64,000 nt of DNA from Parietaria judaica. Its lineage: Eukaryota; Streptophyta; Magnoliopsida; Rosales; Urticaceae. The stretch is from contig OX940870.1 of NCBI GenBank assembly GCA_954871525.1, forward strand, positions 31,300,555-31,364,554. Direction: 5' to 3'. The notes below the pieces were generated by a model. The model saw only the letters and a program-made list of their open reading frames with translations. It made no database searches and was not told where the DNA came from. A program made the position numbers and the translations under genes. Each line of letters starts with the position of its first letter. Within the stretch, counting starts at the first letter, position 1. Below are positions 22,267 to 33,177 of this stretch, in pieces.

Positions 22267-25155
22267 TCATACAGTCGAATTCGTTTCTCTGCCGGAGGGA
22301 ACGTGATCAACGAGTTCCCGGCCTTTCGTCTCGAGCGGGAAGAGCAAAACGCAGATTCCGGACAACAAAACGACGATCTCGAAGAGCGCCACCGCAGCGG
22401 TCTGGTGGCAGCCGTGGATGAGGCCGATGGCCACTAGGGGACACGTCATCCCGCCAATTCTTCCGACTGAGCTGGCGAGTCCGACGCCCGACGTTCTCAC
22501 CGAAGTCGGGTAAATCTGCAGCAGATCAATTGCTGGCATGTTAGAGAGCTAGTGAAGTGCTCGCTGATTGAATCCGGAGTTTCTCGAGACACTGTTTGTA
22601 TGAAAATCTTATTTGGTTTCTGGTCTCGGCTTAAAAACCGATATTTTTCTCTGATCCTGATTATGGAACTAGGTCCATGACCGGGACCGGGACCAATTTT
22701 AGCTAATGGTAATCAACGGGCAGGAACGGGCACGGGCCAAGTTTGCCCCCTGTAGGGGGGCGCAAGCGGCCCTGTCTATTTTTTTAAAATGGCGCGCGTT
22801 GACGGCTTGTTATATAAAATGTGCGCGCCGGGCGCAACAAAAAAAAAGGTTTTTTACACAAGTGCGACCTGCTGGAACAAGTTTTTGAAATCCGGAAAAG
22901 CAGACATAACAAGAAGAATAGTCTAACAACCCGGTTCCAGTCCCAACGATATCTTCATAATAAAAGAAGCGATAGTTACCTCTGGGGCATATATGTAGAC
23001 AATGGTGAAAGTTGCGGTGATGCAAGTGCGAGCCCCAAAGAGAAGGCCCGTCGTCACATTCTGAGGCTGATGCATCAGCAGCGGCAAAAGGAATACGCAG
23101 CAGACGAAGAACATCGTCGACATTGATCCCTTTCGACCCAGTCTATCCACCGTGAATGCAGCTATCAGCAGCCCCGGTATTTCTTCAACAAATCAAACAT
23201 ATACACCACTCAGTAATAGTCCCCTAGAGAGGAACCGGTATTTTTGGGTATTTGAATTATAGTCAACTGCGCCCGTATGTACTTAGGTTCTTTTTGTAGT
23301 GATTGAATACACAAGTTCGGTAAAATAGCAGCTTTAAGCTATTGAAAAATTATGTAAAAAAAATAGGAGCGGTAAATTTCGGTTCCCGGTTTGTTAAAAC
23401 CGGTTACTGGGAAAGGACGCAAACTTCCACTCCTTATTCTTCAAAAGGCAAGAGTAAATCACAAAACTTGAATATGGATTGCACCATTACCTGCAAAACT
23501 AGTGATGAAGATATCTCTATAGCTAAGGCCCTTTGAGCCTTCTGAATGCAGCTCGCTTGGTGTGCATTTGTTATGCCCGTTGCTCAACTCGGAGGTGAGC
23601 AACACAAGGCCGTAATAAGAAAACGCATTGCCGAAAAACACGAACCACAGAAGCAAGGTTGATCTTCGTAAATTTGGCGAAAGAAGCACCAACAACGAGC
23701 TGACACCTCCGACTTTAGAATCCGTTGCTTTTGGATTCGTACTTCCAGTTCCTCGGGGTGAAAGCAGGCGCGAATCTTCTTCTTCTGGCGGAGTCTCGTC
23801 ATTCTTTTCTTGCAGCTCAATCTGGCTCTCAGAAACGAGATTGCCAGAAGGGAGCTTCGTTCCGTTGAGTCTCGCTATTTTCTCCAGTATGGCGAGTGCT
23901 TCGCTTGTTTTCCCTTTCGAGCATAGAAAGCGAGGAGACTCGGGGGCGACCCAGTAGAAGACAAGGAGGAGCGAAGACGGGATAGAAGAGAAGGCAAGAA
24001 GCCATCTCCATCCCAATGTTGGCATAATAAACTGCATGGGGACACAAAATTTGAAGATCAATATGCCTACTCATTACAACTCTTGTGCCATAACTAATCA
24101 CTGCAGTGATATCCAGAAGCCAAAAAGAATATGTTATTACAATGATATATATATATATAGCTATGTAACTCTTGTAGAAGAACAGTTGTTCAGAAACAGA
24201 AAGGAAAATCAGAAGAAGCATACCCAAGCAAGTGTGGCTTCAAAAATGGTTCCAAGGGTCCAAAAGGCTGAAAAAATAACCATCCAAGTACCTCTATTTG
24301 GAGCAGGTATGAACTCCAGAAACCAAGACGAGAGCACCGGCCCGCCTCCCAGCCCGACACCGACCAAGCATCGGAAGATAAGCAGCATTGTGTAGTTCGG
24401 GGCGAGCGCGCTCATAAATCCTGCCCCCGATGTTACCATGGCAGTCATCAGGAATCCTTTCCTGACAGAACGTAATAACGAGCACTTCAACACAGGGAAA
24501 AACGGCATTCAACAAGTAGAATGATTCCATAGAATGAAGCGAAACAGAGATACATTGTACTAATTTCATTACAAAAATAATGATTAGTTTGAAATCCATG
24601 TAGGGGTGAAACCGGGACCTGGAACCGGCAGTTTGAGCTATGTCTGTCTCAATCTCGTTTTCTGTTTTCCACAAATCCAGTACTGGTACTGGTAAAAAGC
24701 TGCTCGAAAAAACTGGTTTTGAATCGTTAAGAAATCGGTATATACAGGTTTCCAAAAATCCGGGACGGGGAAGTACCGGTTCCTGATTATCGGTGCAGAT
24801 ATTTACACCCCTACATGCACGCTAGAGACTTTGTCGTCCAATAGAATAACAGTTTTGCATAGAAAACCAACACAACGTACTTGCGTCCGTGCTTGTCGGA
24901 GACGACACCCCAGGAATAGGCGCCGACGAGCATTCCGGCGAAGACGACACTGGCGATGAGGCTCTGCTGGTGCGAGGAGAGCGACCAGGCGGCCTGCAGG
25001 GCGGGGCCGACGAAGGAGAGCAGCATCATCTCCATGGCCTCGGAGATCCAGGCCATGCCCGCGTAAGCGAGGACCAGGACGTGGAAGTAGCCGAACCCCA
25101 TGGCCACGAGGGCCTCGTCCACGGTGAAGCTCTTTCCCTCATCTTGACCCGCCAT
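22267..25155 (-). CDS. NiaP/OCT7-like major facilitator transporter
   Basis: Five exons were assembled on the minus strand: 25155-24881, 24461-24224, 24031-23491, 23182-22980 and 22515-22267. The junctions are GT-AG and in phase, giving 501 residues, essentially the 500 of Arabidopsis NiaP (organic cation/carnitine transporter 7, At3g13050). That protein is a membrane carrier reported to move nicotinate/trigonelline-type compounds. Recognisable motifs are [28 protein letters not shown], the MFS loop signature [36 protein letters not shown], a charged central loop at about 225-275, FPGLL-type [18 protein letters not shown], and [26 protein letters not shown]. Twelve membrane segments are expected. 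Intron 1 hosts a MITE. The ATG at 25155 gives the family-like MAG...FTVDEAL start. The frame is intact; the substrate is inferred from the family. Confidence 0.95.
24601..24813. mobile_element. hAT-like MITE in intron 1 of the transporter gene
   Basis: This 213-bp insertion has ends TAGGGGTGAAACC and TTACACCCCTA, and the whole is flanked by catg on both sides. Its interior has CCGGGACCTGGAACCGG- and AACTGG-type palindromic repeats. It lies entirely within intron 1 and does not touch the splice sites. Confidence 0.65.
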
Positions 25156-25900
25156 GGATCGGCCTCGACTCACTCGATCCAGGAATCGCAAATGGTGGAA
25201 ATCGATGAGAGCGTTGACCAACAAGCCTTGTGAAGCGACGAAGAGAGATCGGTATTCGGTAAGTTAGTTGGCTTGGCGGTTGTGTTCAGAGCAATCACCC
25301 AATGACCAGACCCGCTCTTCTGCGTCTTCTTTCTTCGTTTGACTTTTTTATTTTCAATATCTTTTTCTTTTCTTTGCTCTCAAATACGGCAACAGGCAAA
25401 GTTGATCGTTCGTTCCACGTTAGAGCTCAACTTCGGGCGGGCTTAGGCAGGCCTTGGCCCGAGCCCGCACGAACCGCCATTTGCAGGGCCTGCGGACTGC
25501 CTGGCCTGAGCCCGAGCTCCTCTTCGGGCCGTCCCGCCCTGTCTTGGCGTATTTTTTTCTTCTCTTTTTTTTTTCTTCTTAATATTATTATTTGTTTAAT
25601 TTGTCTCAAGTGTATCTAGTCTCTAAATGCAAAAATAGAAGGTAACGCGCAAAAATGCCGACGGCTAGTAGTTCTTTTGGAGTTTGCGGTTAAAAAAACC
25701 TTTATGACGTTGCCGTCATACAAAAAAATCGAGGTTTGCCGTTGTTGTGGCCTTCATATGTGCGACATGTAGTTCATTTACCCACAGATTCGTCGGTTCC
25801 ACACGAGAATCTCCGCTAGGAGACCGAGACCCGAGCCTATGCCACTCGCCGGATCTTGATCTCGCTGACTCAGGCAACAAATACCGAGAAAAGTCAGATC
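25156..25900. other. Transporter leader and intergenic DNA
   Basis: The first 150 bp are probably the 5' leader and promoter of the transporter (minus strand). From 25430 to 25545 there is a GC-rich block of GGGCCxGGC-type repeats resembling degraded transposon DNA. No gene is supported. Confidence 0.45.
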
Positions 25901-25914
25901 TCAAAGATTGGGAA

Positions 25915-26125
25915 GTAAGACGCTAAGGCGCGAAATCTGGAAGAAAGACGCTCAAGCGCGAAACCCAAAAAAATTACTGAAAGATAAAATGCTAAGGCAC
26001 AAATACCGGGAAACAAGTCGCTCGGACGCCAAACCTGGTAAAATAACAAAAGTAAGACGCTAAGGTGCAAAATATGGGAATTAAAACGCTAAAGCGCGAA
26101 ATCTGGTAAAATAACAAGGTGGCTC
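25915..26125. repeat. Degenerate tandem array, unit about 25-45 bp
   Basis: The motif AAGACGCTAAGGCGCGAAATCTGG recurs with variation at least six times (GACGCTCAAGCGCGAAACCC, AATGCTAAGGCACAAATACCGG, TCGCTCGGACGCCAAACCTGG and similar). The array lies just upstream of the polypurine tract and LTR-like segment at 26.2 kb, where some plant retrotransposons carry tandem repeats. Confidence 0.6.
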
Positions 26126-26225
26126 GGTTCGCGAAACAAAGTTGTTTGCGAACACCAACCAATTTTCAAGAAGAGGAATTAAAGCTTCTCGCGAGATTAA
26201 ATCTCTAAAGAAATTAGGGGGTTAA

Positions 26226-26607
26226 TGTTATGGGTATTTTTCGGAGCCTAAAAATGTTAAGGCCTAGCCCAATAAACTCATTCAAAAAGGCTCAAACGCA
26301 AAAGGACCATGTGGCCAGCCGAGTCCGCCCCAAAAAAGTCAAATCGGACCACACACAAAAAGTCAATGGGACTTAGTCCGAAAAGTCAGCTCAAACCCAA
26401 ACCGGGAATACTGACGCGAGATATGCATCTAGGGTTCGATACGACCCCTAACAAATAAAGCATACTTTTAGGGGTCGTTACAACCACTATTAAAGATGAA
26501 ATATAAACTCTATGAACCCTACAACATAAACCGTATATTAGAGGTCGTTATGACCCCTAACTAGGTAAGCTTCAGAAAGCCAGAATACCCCTAACTTCGT
26601 AATAACA
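26226..26607 (+). mobile_element. LTR-like segment of a truncated retrotransposon
   Basis: The segment starts TGTTATGGG and ends GTAATAACA, giving a 6-bp terminal inverted repeat TGTTAT/ATAACA. An A/G-rich tract, AAATTAGGGGG, lies 5 bp before its start at 26211-26221 and fits a polypurine tract. Inside are three inverted or direct copies of an AGGGGTCGTTA motif. No second LTR or coding region was found, so this would be a 3' remnant; the assignment is tentative. Confidence 0.45.
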
Positions 26608-27700
26608 AGAGTGAAAAACCTTAAGTTTAGTGTTTGTTTAGCTGATTTGGGAAACCAATTTTACAATTTGGTTTGAAAAATAAATCCGAGAGTTCAATCT
26701 AGCAAATCAATATGGTAATTTAATTTTTGAAATATTTTTGTGGTTAAATGAAGTAAAAAATAAATGCAGTAATTAAATCAAAGACAATTTTTTTTTTACG
26801 AAAGAGAAAGTATGTTTGAATTGAAAATAATATATATTAATATTACGCTTGAATAATACTTACATTAATACAAAAATATATTCAAATATAATTACTCTAA
26901 TTATATGTTTCAATGATATAATATAATTTAAAGTACGAAAAATTAAGTGCATGAATTTATATCATTGTAATTAAGTTAATATTTAATAATATAAACAAAT
27001 TAAGTACATGCGTTAATATTCTAATAATATATAAATAGTTTTAACAATTTAACTGTGTGAGGTAATATTATAACAATATCTTATTATATTATGTTAATAT
27101 ATAATTATAATTATACTTATATTGGTACGATTGATTAGAACACTAAAAATAAAAAATAACTTCATGTTGCTATCTGTTTTCAATTTATTAAATTTCAGTG
27201 GTTTGGAAAACAAAGACTATTACTAGTAACTAAAAGGGATCTGCAAAACCAAAATAATCTTGTTTGAAAACAAACCAAAACCAAAAATCGATGTTTGAGA
27301 CAATAAAAAAAACACCATTTAATTAGGCCTCTTTGTAAAATTGAGTTAGGAGTGAACTTTTTTTTTATTTAACAAATATCTCTGCTTTCTTTACTTTTAG
27401 TGCGATATGTTCCATTCGATTATTTAATTGCTAAGTCGCTCTAGTTATAAAGAAAACTAATGAATCCATCATCATTCTATGTCAAAAACATGATTTTCCA
27501 TACGATTTTATGATGCGCGAGGTAAAAAATCACTTTTAATAATAATAAATAAAGACGGACTAAAAATATTAAATTTAAAAAACAACTTATAATTATATTA
27601 TGTTTTCTTCATAAATTTTTATGAATAGAATACCAAATTTAAATATGTTTTCTGAATGAAATTAAGCATTGATTTGGTAGTATCGGTATGAAGAATTTTA
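26608..27700. other. AT-rich intergenic DNA
   Basis: No coding region is supported. Weakly mirrored ends (GTGTTTGTTTAGCTGATTTGG at about 26630; reverse complement of TTTGGTTTGTTTTC-type sequence at about 27270-27300) hint at a decayed MITE of about 0.7 kb. No target duplication could be assigned. Confidence 0.35.
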
Positions 27701-27739
27701 GTGCTCTTTATTAGGTCATGCTTGGAAAGCTTTCTTGGC

Positions 27740-29130
27740 AATTCCTAAGCTCAAGGTCTTTCCTATTGAGTTTCATGAAAACTCCGATCTTTAGTGACAA
27801 TGGTTCTTTGAGAACTAACGCCACCATCTAGCGTTTGTTGAAACCTTGTTTCTCGTTGTCGCGAACAATGTGGTTTGGTTGAAAAATAAAAAATCAAATA
27901 AGATAGAATCAATCTCACGGCTAAAATATATTATTACCGAGTTGATGATAGTTGGAATTTGCCCTTGAACTTGTCGACCACTCTCAGATGAAATCAAGAA
28001 TTACACATTTATCGAGGACATAGATGATGTTGTGTTTGGCAATCCCAAAGTGATGGTAAGTTCTCGGTAAAATCTATGTACAACTATTTTCGCTCTAACT
28101 ATAATTTGTTTCCCAGTGACAAAACATTTGGAAAGAATTTCTTCCGCCATCGAGGTCTATTACTTGTTGGAGAGCTCTCTTAGATTTCCTTCCAACGGAG
28201 CTAATGTTGCTGGAAAAAAAAGATTCTCGTTATCTTCTCTGTGTCATTTATGCCATAATCAGGTGGAAGACTTTGAGCATATATTTATTCATTGCGATTT
28301 CGTGGGTTCGGTTTAAGCTGCTATTTCAAGTATTTTTCTTAAACATGTTAATAAAAGAGGGTCGCTAGCCTTGTTACTCTCCAACGCCGCTTCTGTTAAT
28401 CTGAACCCTCAGGTTTTTGCACTTTGGATACTGCTATTATTTTGACAATTTGGATAATTTGGCGCACTAAAAATGCATGTGTATTTGATGATGAGATTCC
28501 TAACATTCACACTTTCTTGAGACATGTCTCGAGACTTATCAAGGAAGCACATTTCTTCAAGTTGGGGATGGGAAACACTTTAGAGGATCTCAGAGTTTTG
28601 AAGATTTTCGGCATTGACATTCAACCTAGAAAAACTCCAAAAATCATTCATGTTGTATGGCGTTTCCCTCCTACAACGTGGTTGAAATGTATCACAAACG
28701 ACTTTTCTATGGGCACTCCAGAAGTGACTAAAGCTGGAGGCCTAAGAAGGGCTTTCCCGAGGCCTTGGTCCGAGAAAGCTGTGAAAGCGGGAAGTCGACC
28801 ACGGAATGTAAGCCACATGATATGAATCCTCTTGTGGCTCGTTATCTTTCCATATTGAGTCTGCTTTAGCGTATGAAGATGAAGTGATGGCTGCACTATT
28901 TGCGGCAGAAAATGCTATGGAATTTCATTGGGATAATTTGTGGCTTGATTGCGATTCTACATACGTCGTCCAACTTTTTTTAGAAGAAATCGAGTTTGGT
29001 TCTTTGGAAGGTGCGGGATCGCTGGTCCAAATGCATCAGCTATGTGAAAATCATTAATTTCAGAGTATCTTATATCTTTCGGTAGGGAAATAAAGTAGCC
29101 GATAAAGCTAGTTTTGGTGCTCAAATTTAA
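27740..29130 (+). pseudogene. LINE (L1-type) ORF2 C-terminal remnant
   Basis: Broken frames on the plus strand give pieces of a plant non-LTR retrotransposon ORF2. In order these are a GKFSVKSMYNYF-like stretch at about 28040-28090; a zf-RVT zinc-binding motif (CHLCHNQVEDFEHIFIHC) at about 28240-28300; a TIWIIWRTKNACVFDD linker at 28440-28500; and an RNase H-like domain with VVWRFPPTTWLKC, an acidic LDCDSTYVVQL and a terminal INFRVSYIFR...GNKVADKA. Several stops and frameshifts separate them. It is dead and truncated at its 5' end. It ends just left of the Pack-MULE insertion site. Confidence 0.8.
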
Positions 29131-29371
29131 GTTATCATTAGAGGCCTTCGCACCCAAATTTAACTTGGGCTTATTAGAAAAATACTCAATTATAATCAAA
29201 CTATTTTAAAAATTACTCATGTTTTAATTAATCCAAATCATGCTCAATTTAAAGGTGATTTTCCAAAAATACCCCTGCTCATTCTCTGGTCCTTCTCGAC
29301 AAACTTATCTCTCTAAAACAACTCATCTCTCTCAAACCCCCACTTCTCTTTCCCTCCGATCTTCGGCTTCA

Positions 29372-29585
29372 ATGGCCACCATCCTCGACAAACTCTCTCT
29401 CCCTCGCTGCGTAGTCGTACCATGGGCGGCCCACTCCCCGGCCGCCGCATCGCGGTTCCGCAGTCCAAAGGCCTCAAGCTCGCGCCGAGCCTCTCGCCTC
29501 GCTCCGCCGTGTCGTTGCGCTCTTTTCCGGCTTCGCGAGGAGCCTCTCGTCGCCAGGGTGGCAGCAGAACCGTCTGCGAGGCTCA
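29372..29585 (+). pseudogene. Captured first exon of plastid thioredoxin m
   Basis: From the ATG (MATILDKLSLPR...) the sequence reads as a Ser/Arg/Ala-rich chloroplast transit peptide, then shifts frame near 29460. In the shifted frame it continues SKGLKLAPSLSPRSAVS...RRQGGSRTVCEAQ. This matches the transit-peptide end of plant m-type thioredoxins, which end in CEAQ just before the mature domain. A GTAAAC donor-like site follows at 29586. The catalytic WCGPC domain is absent. The 130 bp upstream, with repeated TCTCTC/AAACTC, resemble a 5' leader. This is a captured fragment, not a gene. Confidence 0.55.
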
Positions 29586-30115
29586 GTAAACCGCCTTTGA
29601 AGGTCATTCTATGGGGTTCGTTGCGGGATTGGAAATTCGTTGTTCTTGTGTTGTGATCTCTTGTGTTTTATAAATTTCTACATAATCTGATAGACCGGTG
29701 TTGAGTTGTTCCCGAGCGAGGTCTGTGAAGCCGCTAGGGCCAAACTCTAGAAGACGAGGGAGAGAGATGAACTGGAAAAGCTGTATCAAAACGACACGTC
29801 TTTGTTTGTCGTATTTCCATCTCCAACCACACACAAAAAAAAAATGGCAATCTTTGTAACAATGCATCGTTGGGTTTTGTGTAGTAATATGGGAAAGGAC
29901 ATGTTCAATTTTCTCCTGTAATTTATTGTTATCAATGTAACGATTCTCTTTATACTTAATATCAAGAAAATTTTCTGATTAAACCTCAACTCCGAATGAA
30001 TTAACATGAACCTTAAAATATAGCCCCGGTATATAATTACTACTATATAATTTTCCTTCATTTCTAACCCTGCACTTCAATTGTATATTTGTCTGTTAGA
30101 AGGAAGTGTTAGGAG

Positions 30116-30193
30116 GAAGGGTACGAGGAAATCCGAGGGGAGATTGAGATGTTACACCAATGTAGTCACCCAAATGTCGTTAGATATCTTGGG
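30116..30193 (+). pseudogene. Captured fragment of a SIK1/Hippo-like (STE20) kinase
   Basis: Twenty-six codons read EGYEEIRGEIEMLHQ then CSHPNVVRYLG. This is the alphaC-helix to beta4 region of plant SIK1/MST-type protein kinases, where the family reads EEIRGEIEMLQQC(N/S)HPNVVRYLGSYQ. The similarity stops abruptly at 30193, where the F-box piece on the other strand begins. No catalytic loop is present, so there is no kinase activity. Confidence 0.6.
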
Positions 30194-30195
30194 CG

Positions 30196-30315
30196 ATCGA
30201 GGGGAACCCAATAGAGATCGCTGTCCGGACTGGTCATGACTCCAGGGCCAGAGCCAGATTTCACGGCGAGCTCGAGATGCTTCTTGATGAAATTTGGGCC
30301 GTCGATGAGGAAACG
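30196..30315 (-). pseudogene. Captured F-box protein fragment
   Basis: Forty codons on the minus strand include RFLIDGPNFIKKHLELAVKS and end DSDLYWVPLD. This resembles the end of the F-box and the following linker in plant F-box proteins (SLIDSPxFIKxHL, then SDLYSVDLD). It abuts the kinase piece with only 2 bp between, on the opposite strand, as expected for a chimaeric capture junction. Confidence 0.5.
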
Positions 30316-31990
30316 TTTTTGTAACTTTGAGGTTACAATTATTGTAACGTTTTTTGTAAATTTTAAACATAAGTATAACTTCAGTTACAAACGTGTAACA
30401 CCGGTTACAAAAATTATTTTAATACTTCCAAATTAACTCCAAAAGCAATAAATTATTATTTGAACAAATATATTGAAATTGTAACTCCGGTTACAAAAGT
30501 GTAACTACAGTTACAACAGTGTAACACTAGTTACAAAGTGTAACCGAAGTTACAAAAGGGTAACTTAAGTTACGATAATGTAACTTTGGTTACGATAATG
30601 TAGCTTCGGTTACAAAAATTTAATTCCAATTAAATTAGTGTAACTTCAGTTACGATAATGTAACTTTGGTTACAAAAATTTAATTCCAATTAAATTAGTG
30701 TAACCACATTTACATTAGTGTAACTATAATGACTGTGGTCATACTATTACCTAATTGTGGTCATACTATTACATAATTGTATGTCACTATTTTTTGATAA
30801 TTTTTTTAATTTAAATTCTTTTTTGTTACTCAAATTATGTGAACTTATTGCTACGTACCTTTAGATGGAAACTGGATTAATATAATTATGTAACATAAGT
30901 GTAACCATATATTACTAGAATTATGAAAGTGTAACTCATGTTACAAAAGTGTAACACCGGTTACAAAAATTATTTTAATACTTCCAAATTAACTCCAAAA
31001 GCAATAAATTATTATTTGAACAAATATATTGAAATTGTAACTCTGTTTACAAAAGTGTAAGTACAGTTACAACAGTGTAACACCAGTAACAAAGTGTAAC
31101 CGAAATTACAAAAGGGTAACTTAAGTTACGATAGTGTAACTTTGGTTACGCTAATGTAACTTTGGTTACGCTAACATAAGTTTAACTATATATTACTAGA
31201 ATTACGAAACTGTAACTCTGTTACAAAAGTGTAACACCGGTTACACTTATGTAACTTGAGTTACAAAAGTGTAACACCGGTTACAAAAATTATTTTAATA
31301 CTTCCAAATTAACTCCAAAAGCAATAAATTATTATTTGAACAAATATATTGAAATTGTAACTATGGTTACAAAAGTGTAACTACATTTACAACACTGTAA
31401 CACCAGTTACAAAGTGTAACCGAAATTACAAAAGGGTAACTTAAGTTACGATAATGTAACTTCAGTTACGATAATGTAACTTTGGTTACGATAATGTAAC
31501 TTCGGTTACAAAAATTTAATTCCAATTAAATTAGTGTAACTTCAGTTACGATAATGTAACTTGGTTACGATAATGTAACTTCGGTTACAAAAATTTAATT
31601 TCAATTAAATTAGTGTAACCTTAGTTACAAACGTGTAACCAAAGTTACATTTATGTGAAGTTACATAAATGTAACCTTGGTAACACGTTTGTAACTGTAG
31701 TTACAAGTAACACTTATGTAACAAGTGGAATTTAAATTGTGTAGATAATAAGAGTTCTTAATACATCATGGTTGGCCAAATTTTTAGTGTGCGACGATCT
31801 TGATGATCCCTCGGAGGCCGACATTAATGAACCTACACAATATAACGTGTAACACCGAAGTTACAAAGGTGTAACTTCAGTTACGATAATGTAACTTTGG
31901 TTACGATAATGTAACTTCAGTTACGATAATGTAACTACGGTTATATAAGTGTAATTGTAGTTACACTTCTGTAAGCACAATTACATAAGT
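30316..31990. repeat. Array of GTAAC...GTTAC short palindromes
   Basis: About 1.6 kb is built from units of 16-19 bp of the form GTAAC-4 bp-GTTAC followed by an A/T-rich spacer (for example GTAACTTTGGTTACGATAAT). Each unit is itself an imperfect palindrome. A 90-bp higher-order segment (TTATTTTAATACTTCCAAATT...) recurs near 30410, 30965 and 31290. No open frame crosses the array. It lies wholly inside the Pack-MULE between the F-box and DnaJ fragments. Confidence 0.9.
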
Positions 31991-32005
31991 GTATTCTATA
32001 CAATT

Positions 32006-32395
32006 ATGCCGGGCGGAGAGAGAGAGAGCGCCATAGAATCCAGCGGCAGCCGAGCGGAGGCAGAGCGGCTCCTCGGTATCTCCGAGAAGTTCCTCTGCAG
32101 CCGCAATCTCAATGGAAGCCGCAACTTCGCTGTCCTGGCGCAAGATACCGAGCCCCTCCTCGACGGCTCCAACCAGATCCTCGCCATTGTCGACGTCCTC
32201 CTCGCCAGCGACCGCAGCGTCAACAACCACAACGACTGGTACACCATCATCCAAGCCGATTCCCGCGCCGACGACGACCTCCTCAAGCGCAACTACCACC
32301 GCCTCGTGCTCCTCCTCCACCCCGACAACAACCAGTACTCCTCCAACGACCAAACCTTCCGCCTCGTCGTCCAGGCCCGGGGCGTTTTGAACACA
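32006..32395 (+). pseudogene. Captured N-terminal fragment of a DnaJ (J-domain) protein
   Basis: The open frame reads AEAERLLGISEKFL...SRNFAVLAQDTEPLLDG, then NDWYTIIQADSRADDDLLKRNYHRL and LLLHPDNNQYS. This is the N-terminal helical region and J domain of plant DUF3444-type DnaJ proteins, which stimulate Hsp70. The HPD triad is intact at residues 105-107. After GVLNT the frame runs into unrelated low-complexity DNA and stops at 32446. The C-terminal DUF3444 part is missing. The frame is surprisingly intact, so a short translated product is possible but unproven. Confidence 0.7.
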
Positions 32396-32813
32396 AGGAT
32401 TTCAAAACCATATTCAAATAATTCAAATCAAAACAATCACCACTAAATAAATAAATCAGCTACTTTCACAGTACAATCTGCTGAAAATACGAAGAAAAAA
32501 AACTCATATTTGACCATGAAAATTTGGTTAACTTTAAAAATTCAAAGCTGAAACAAAAAAGACGACACTTTCGTTATCACTGATCGATGAATAAAAGCGA
32601 TATTTGGTTAACTTTAAAAATTCAAAGCTGAAACAAACGAGTACAAAAAAAATTCACAAGACTTTCTTTCCATGGAGTCAAATGTACAACAACGTACAAT
32701 ACAGAGACTACGCGTATCAATAAGGATCAAAAACACAAAACCTCTACAGTATATATTCTCAGCAACCAAATAGATCAAAACACAGGCTGGTATCGTCGCC
32801 AGAGAAGACGAAC

Positions 32814-32887
32814 CAGATGTACTCGGTGATGATCTTCTCGGTGGAGTCGAACATGTTGAGGTTGATGAGCTCTGTGAGCTGCGCCAT
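32814..32887 (-). pseudogene. Captured first exon of cytosolic glutamine synthetase (GS1)
   Basis: On the minus strand the ATG at 32887 opens MAQLTELINLNMFDSTEK then IITEYIW and is followed by a donor, GTTCGT, at 32813. Plant GS1 proteins begin MSLLSDLINLNLSDxTEKIIAEYIW, with an intron at that Trp codon, so the exon boundary is preserved. The 150 bp upstream (to about 33040) look like the native leader, with TTTGTTTCATCTCC near the ATG. The rest of the gene is absent. Confidence 0.7.
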
Positions 32888-33177
32888 GGCTGGAGCTTGG
32901 AATGACCCAACGAAATCTTTGTGTTCAAAGGAGATGAAACAAAATCCGTGGTTGCAGGTGAAGATCAATTTGAAATAGAAGGAAATGAAAAACCAAATCA
33001 ATCTTGGTTGAAGAAGAATAGAAGAAGACGATGTGATCGAAGAATGGAATTAGAAGTGAGTGTATAATTGTCTATAAAAGACCAATTGAGTGTTTCTTTA
33101 ATTATAACAAACTTTTGAGTATATTTTAAAAAAGTTTCACTCTAATTGACTATTTTGCTAATAAGCCCATTTAACTT

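Larger units (their letters stand above)
29167..33168. mobile_element. Pack-MULE with fragments of at least five host genes
   Basis: The 4002-bp element is flanked by a perfect 9-bp duplication, atttaactt, at 29158-29166 and 33169-33177, the hallmark of Mutator-like elements. Its terminal inverted repeats start GGGCTTATTAG and align over about 90 bp at roughly 75% identity by eye (ACTCAATTATAATCAAACT against GTCAATTAGAGTGAAACT). No transposase is present. The inside carries, left to right, a thioredoxin m first-exon copy (plus), a SIK1-like kinase piece (plus), an F-box piece (minus), a GTAAC palindrome array, a DnaJ piece (plus), and a glutamine synthetase first exon with leader (minus). Capture of gene fragments from several loci is the definition of a Pack-MULE. 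Confidence 0.9.

Noticed and set aside
22706..23126. Plus-strand ORFs in the transporter introns and exon 4
   Set aside because: They are antisense to a clear transporter exon or in GC-rich repeat debris, with no recognisable product.
26630..27310. A 0.7-kb MITE with weakly mirrored ends
   Set aside because: The mirror match is poor and no target duplication was found.
29240..29656. A complete gene at the thioredoxin-like ORF
   Set aside because: The transit-peptide frame shifts part way, the catalytic domain is absent, and it lies inside a Pack-MULE.
30316..31990. Telomere-like or centromere satellite reading of the GTAAC array
   Set aside because: The unit is not TTTAGGG-like, the array is short, and it lies wholly inside transposon ends with target duplications.
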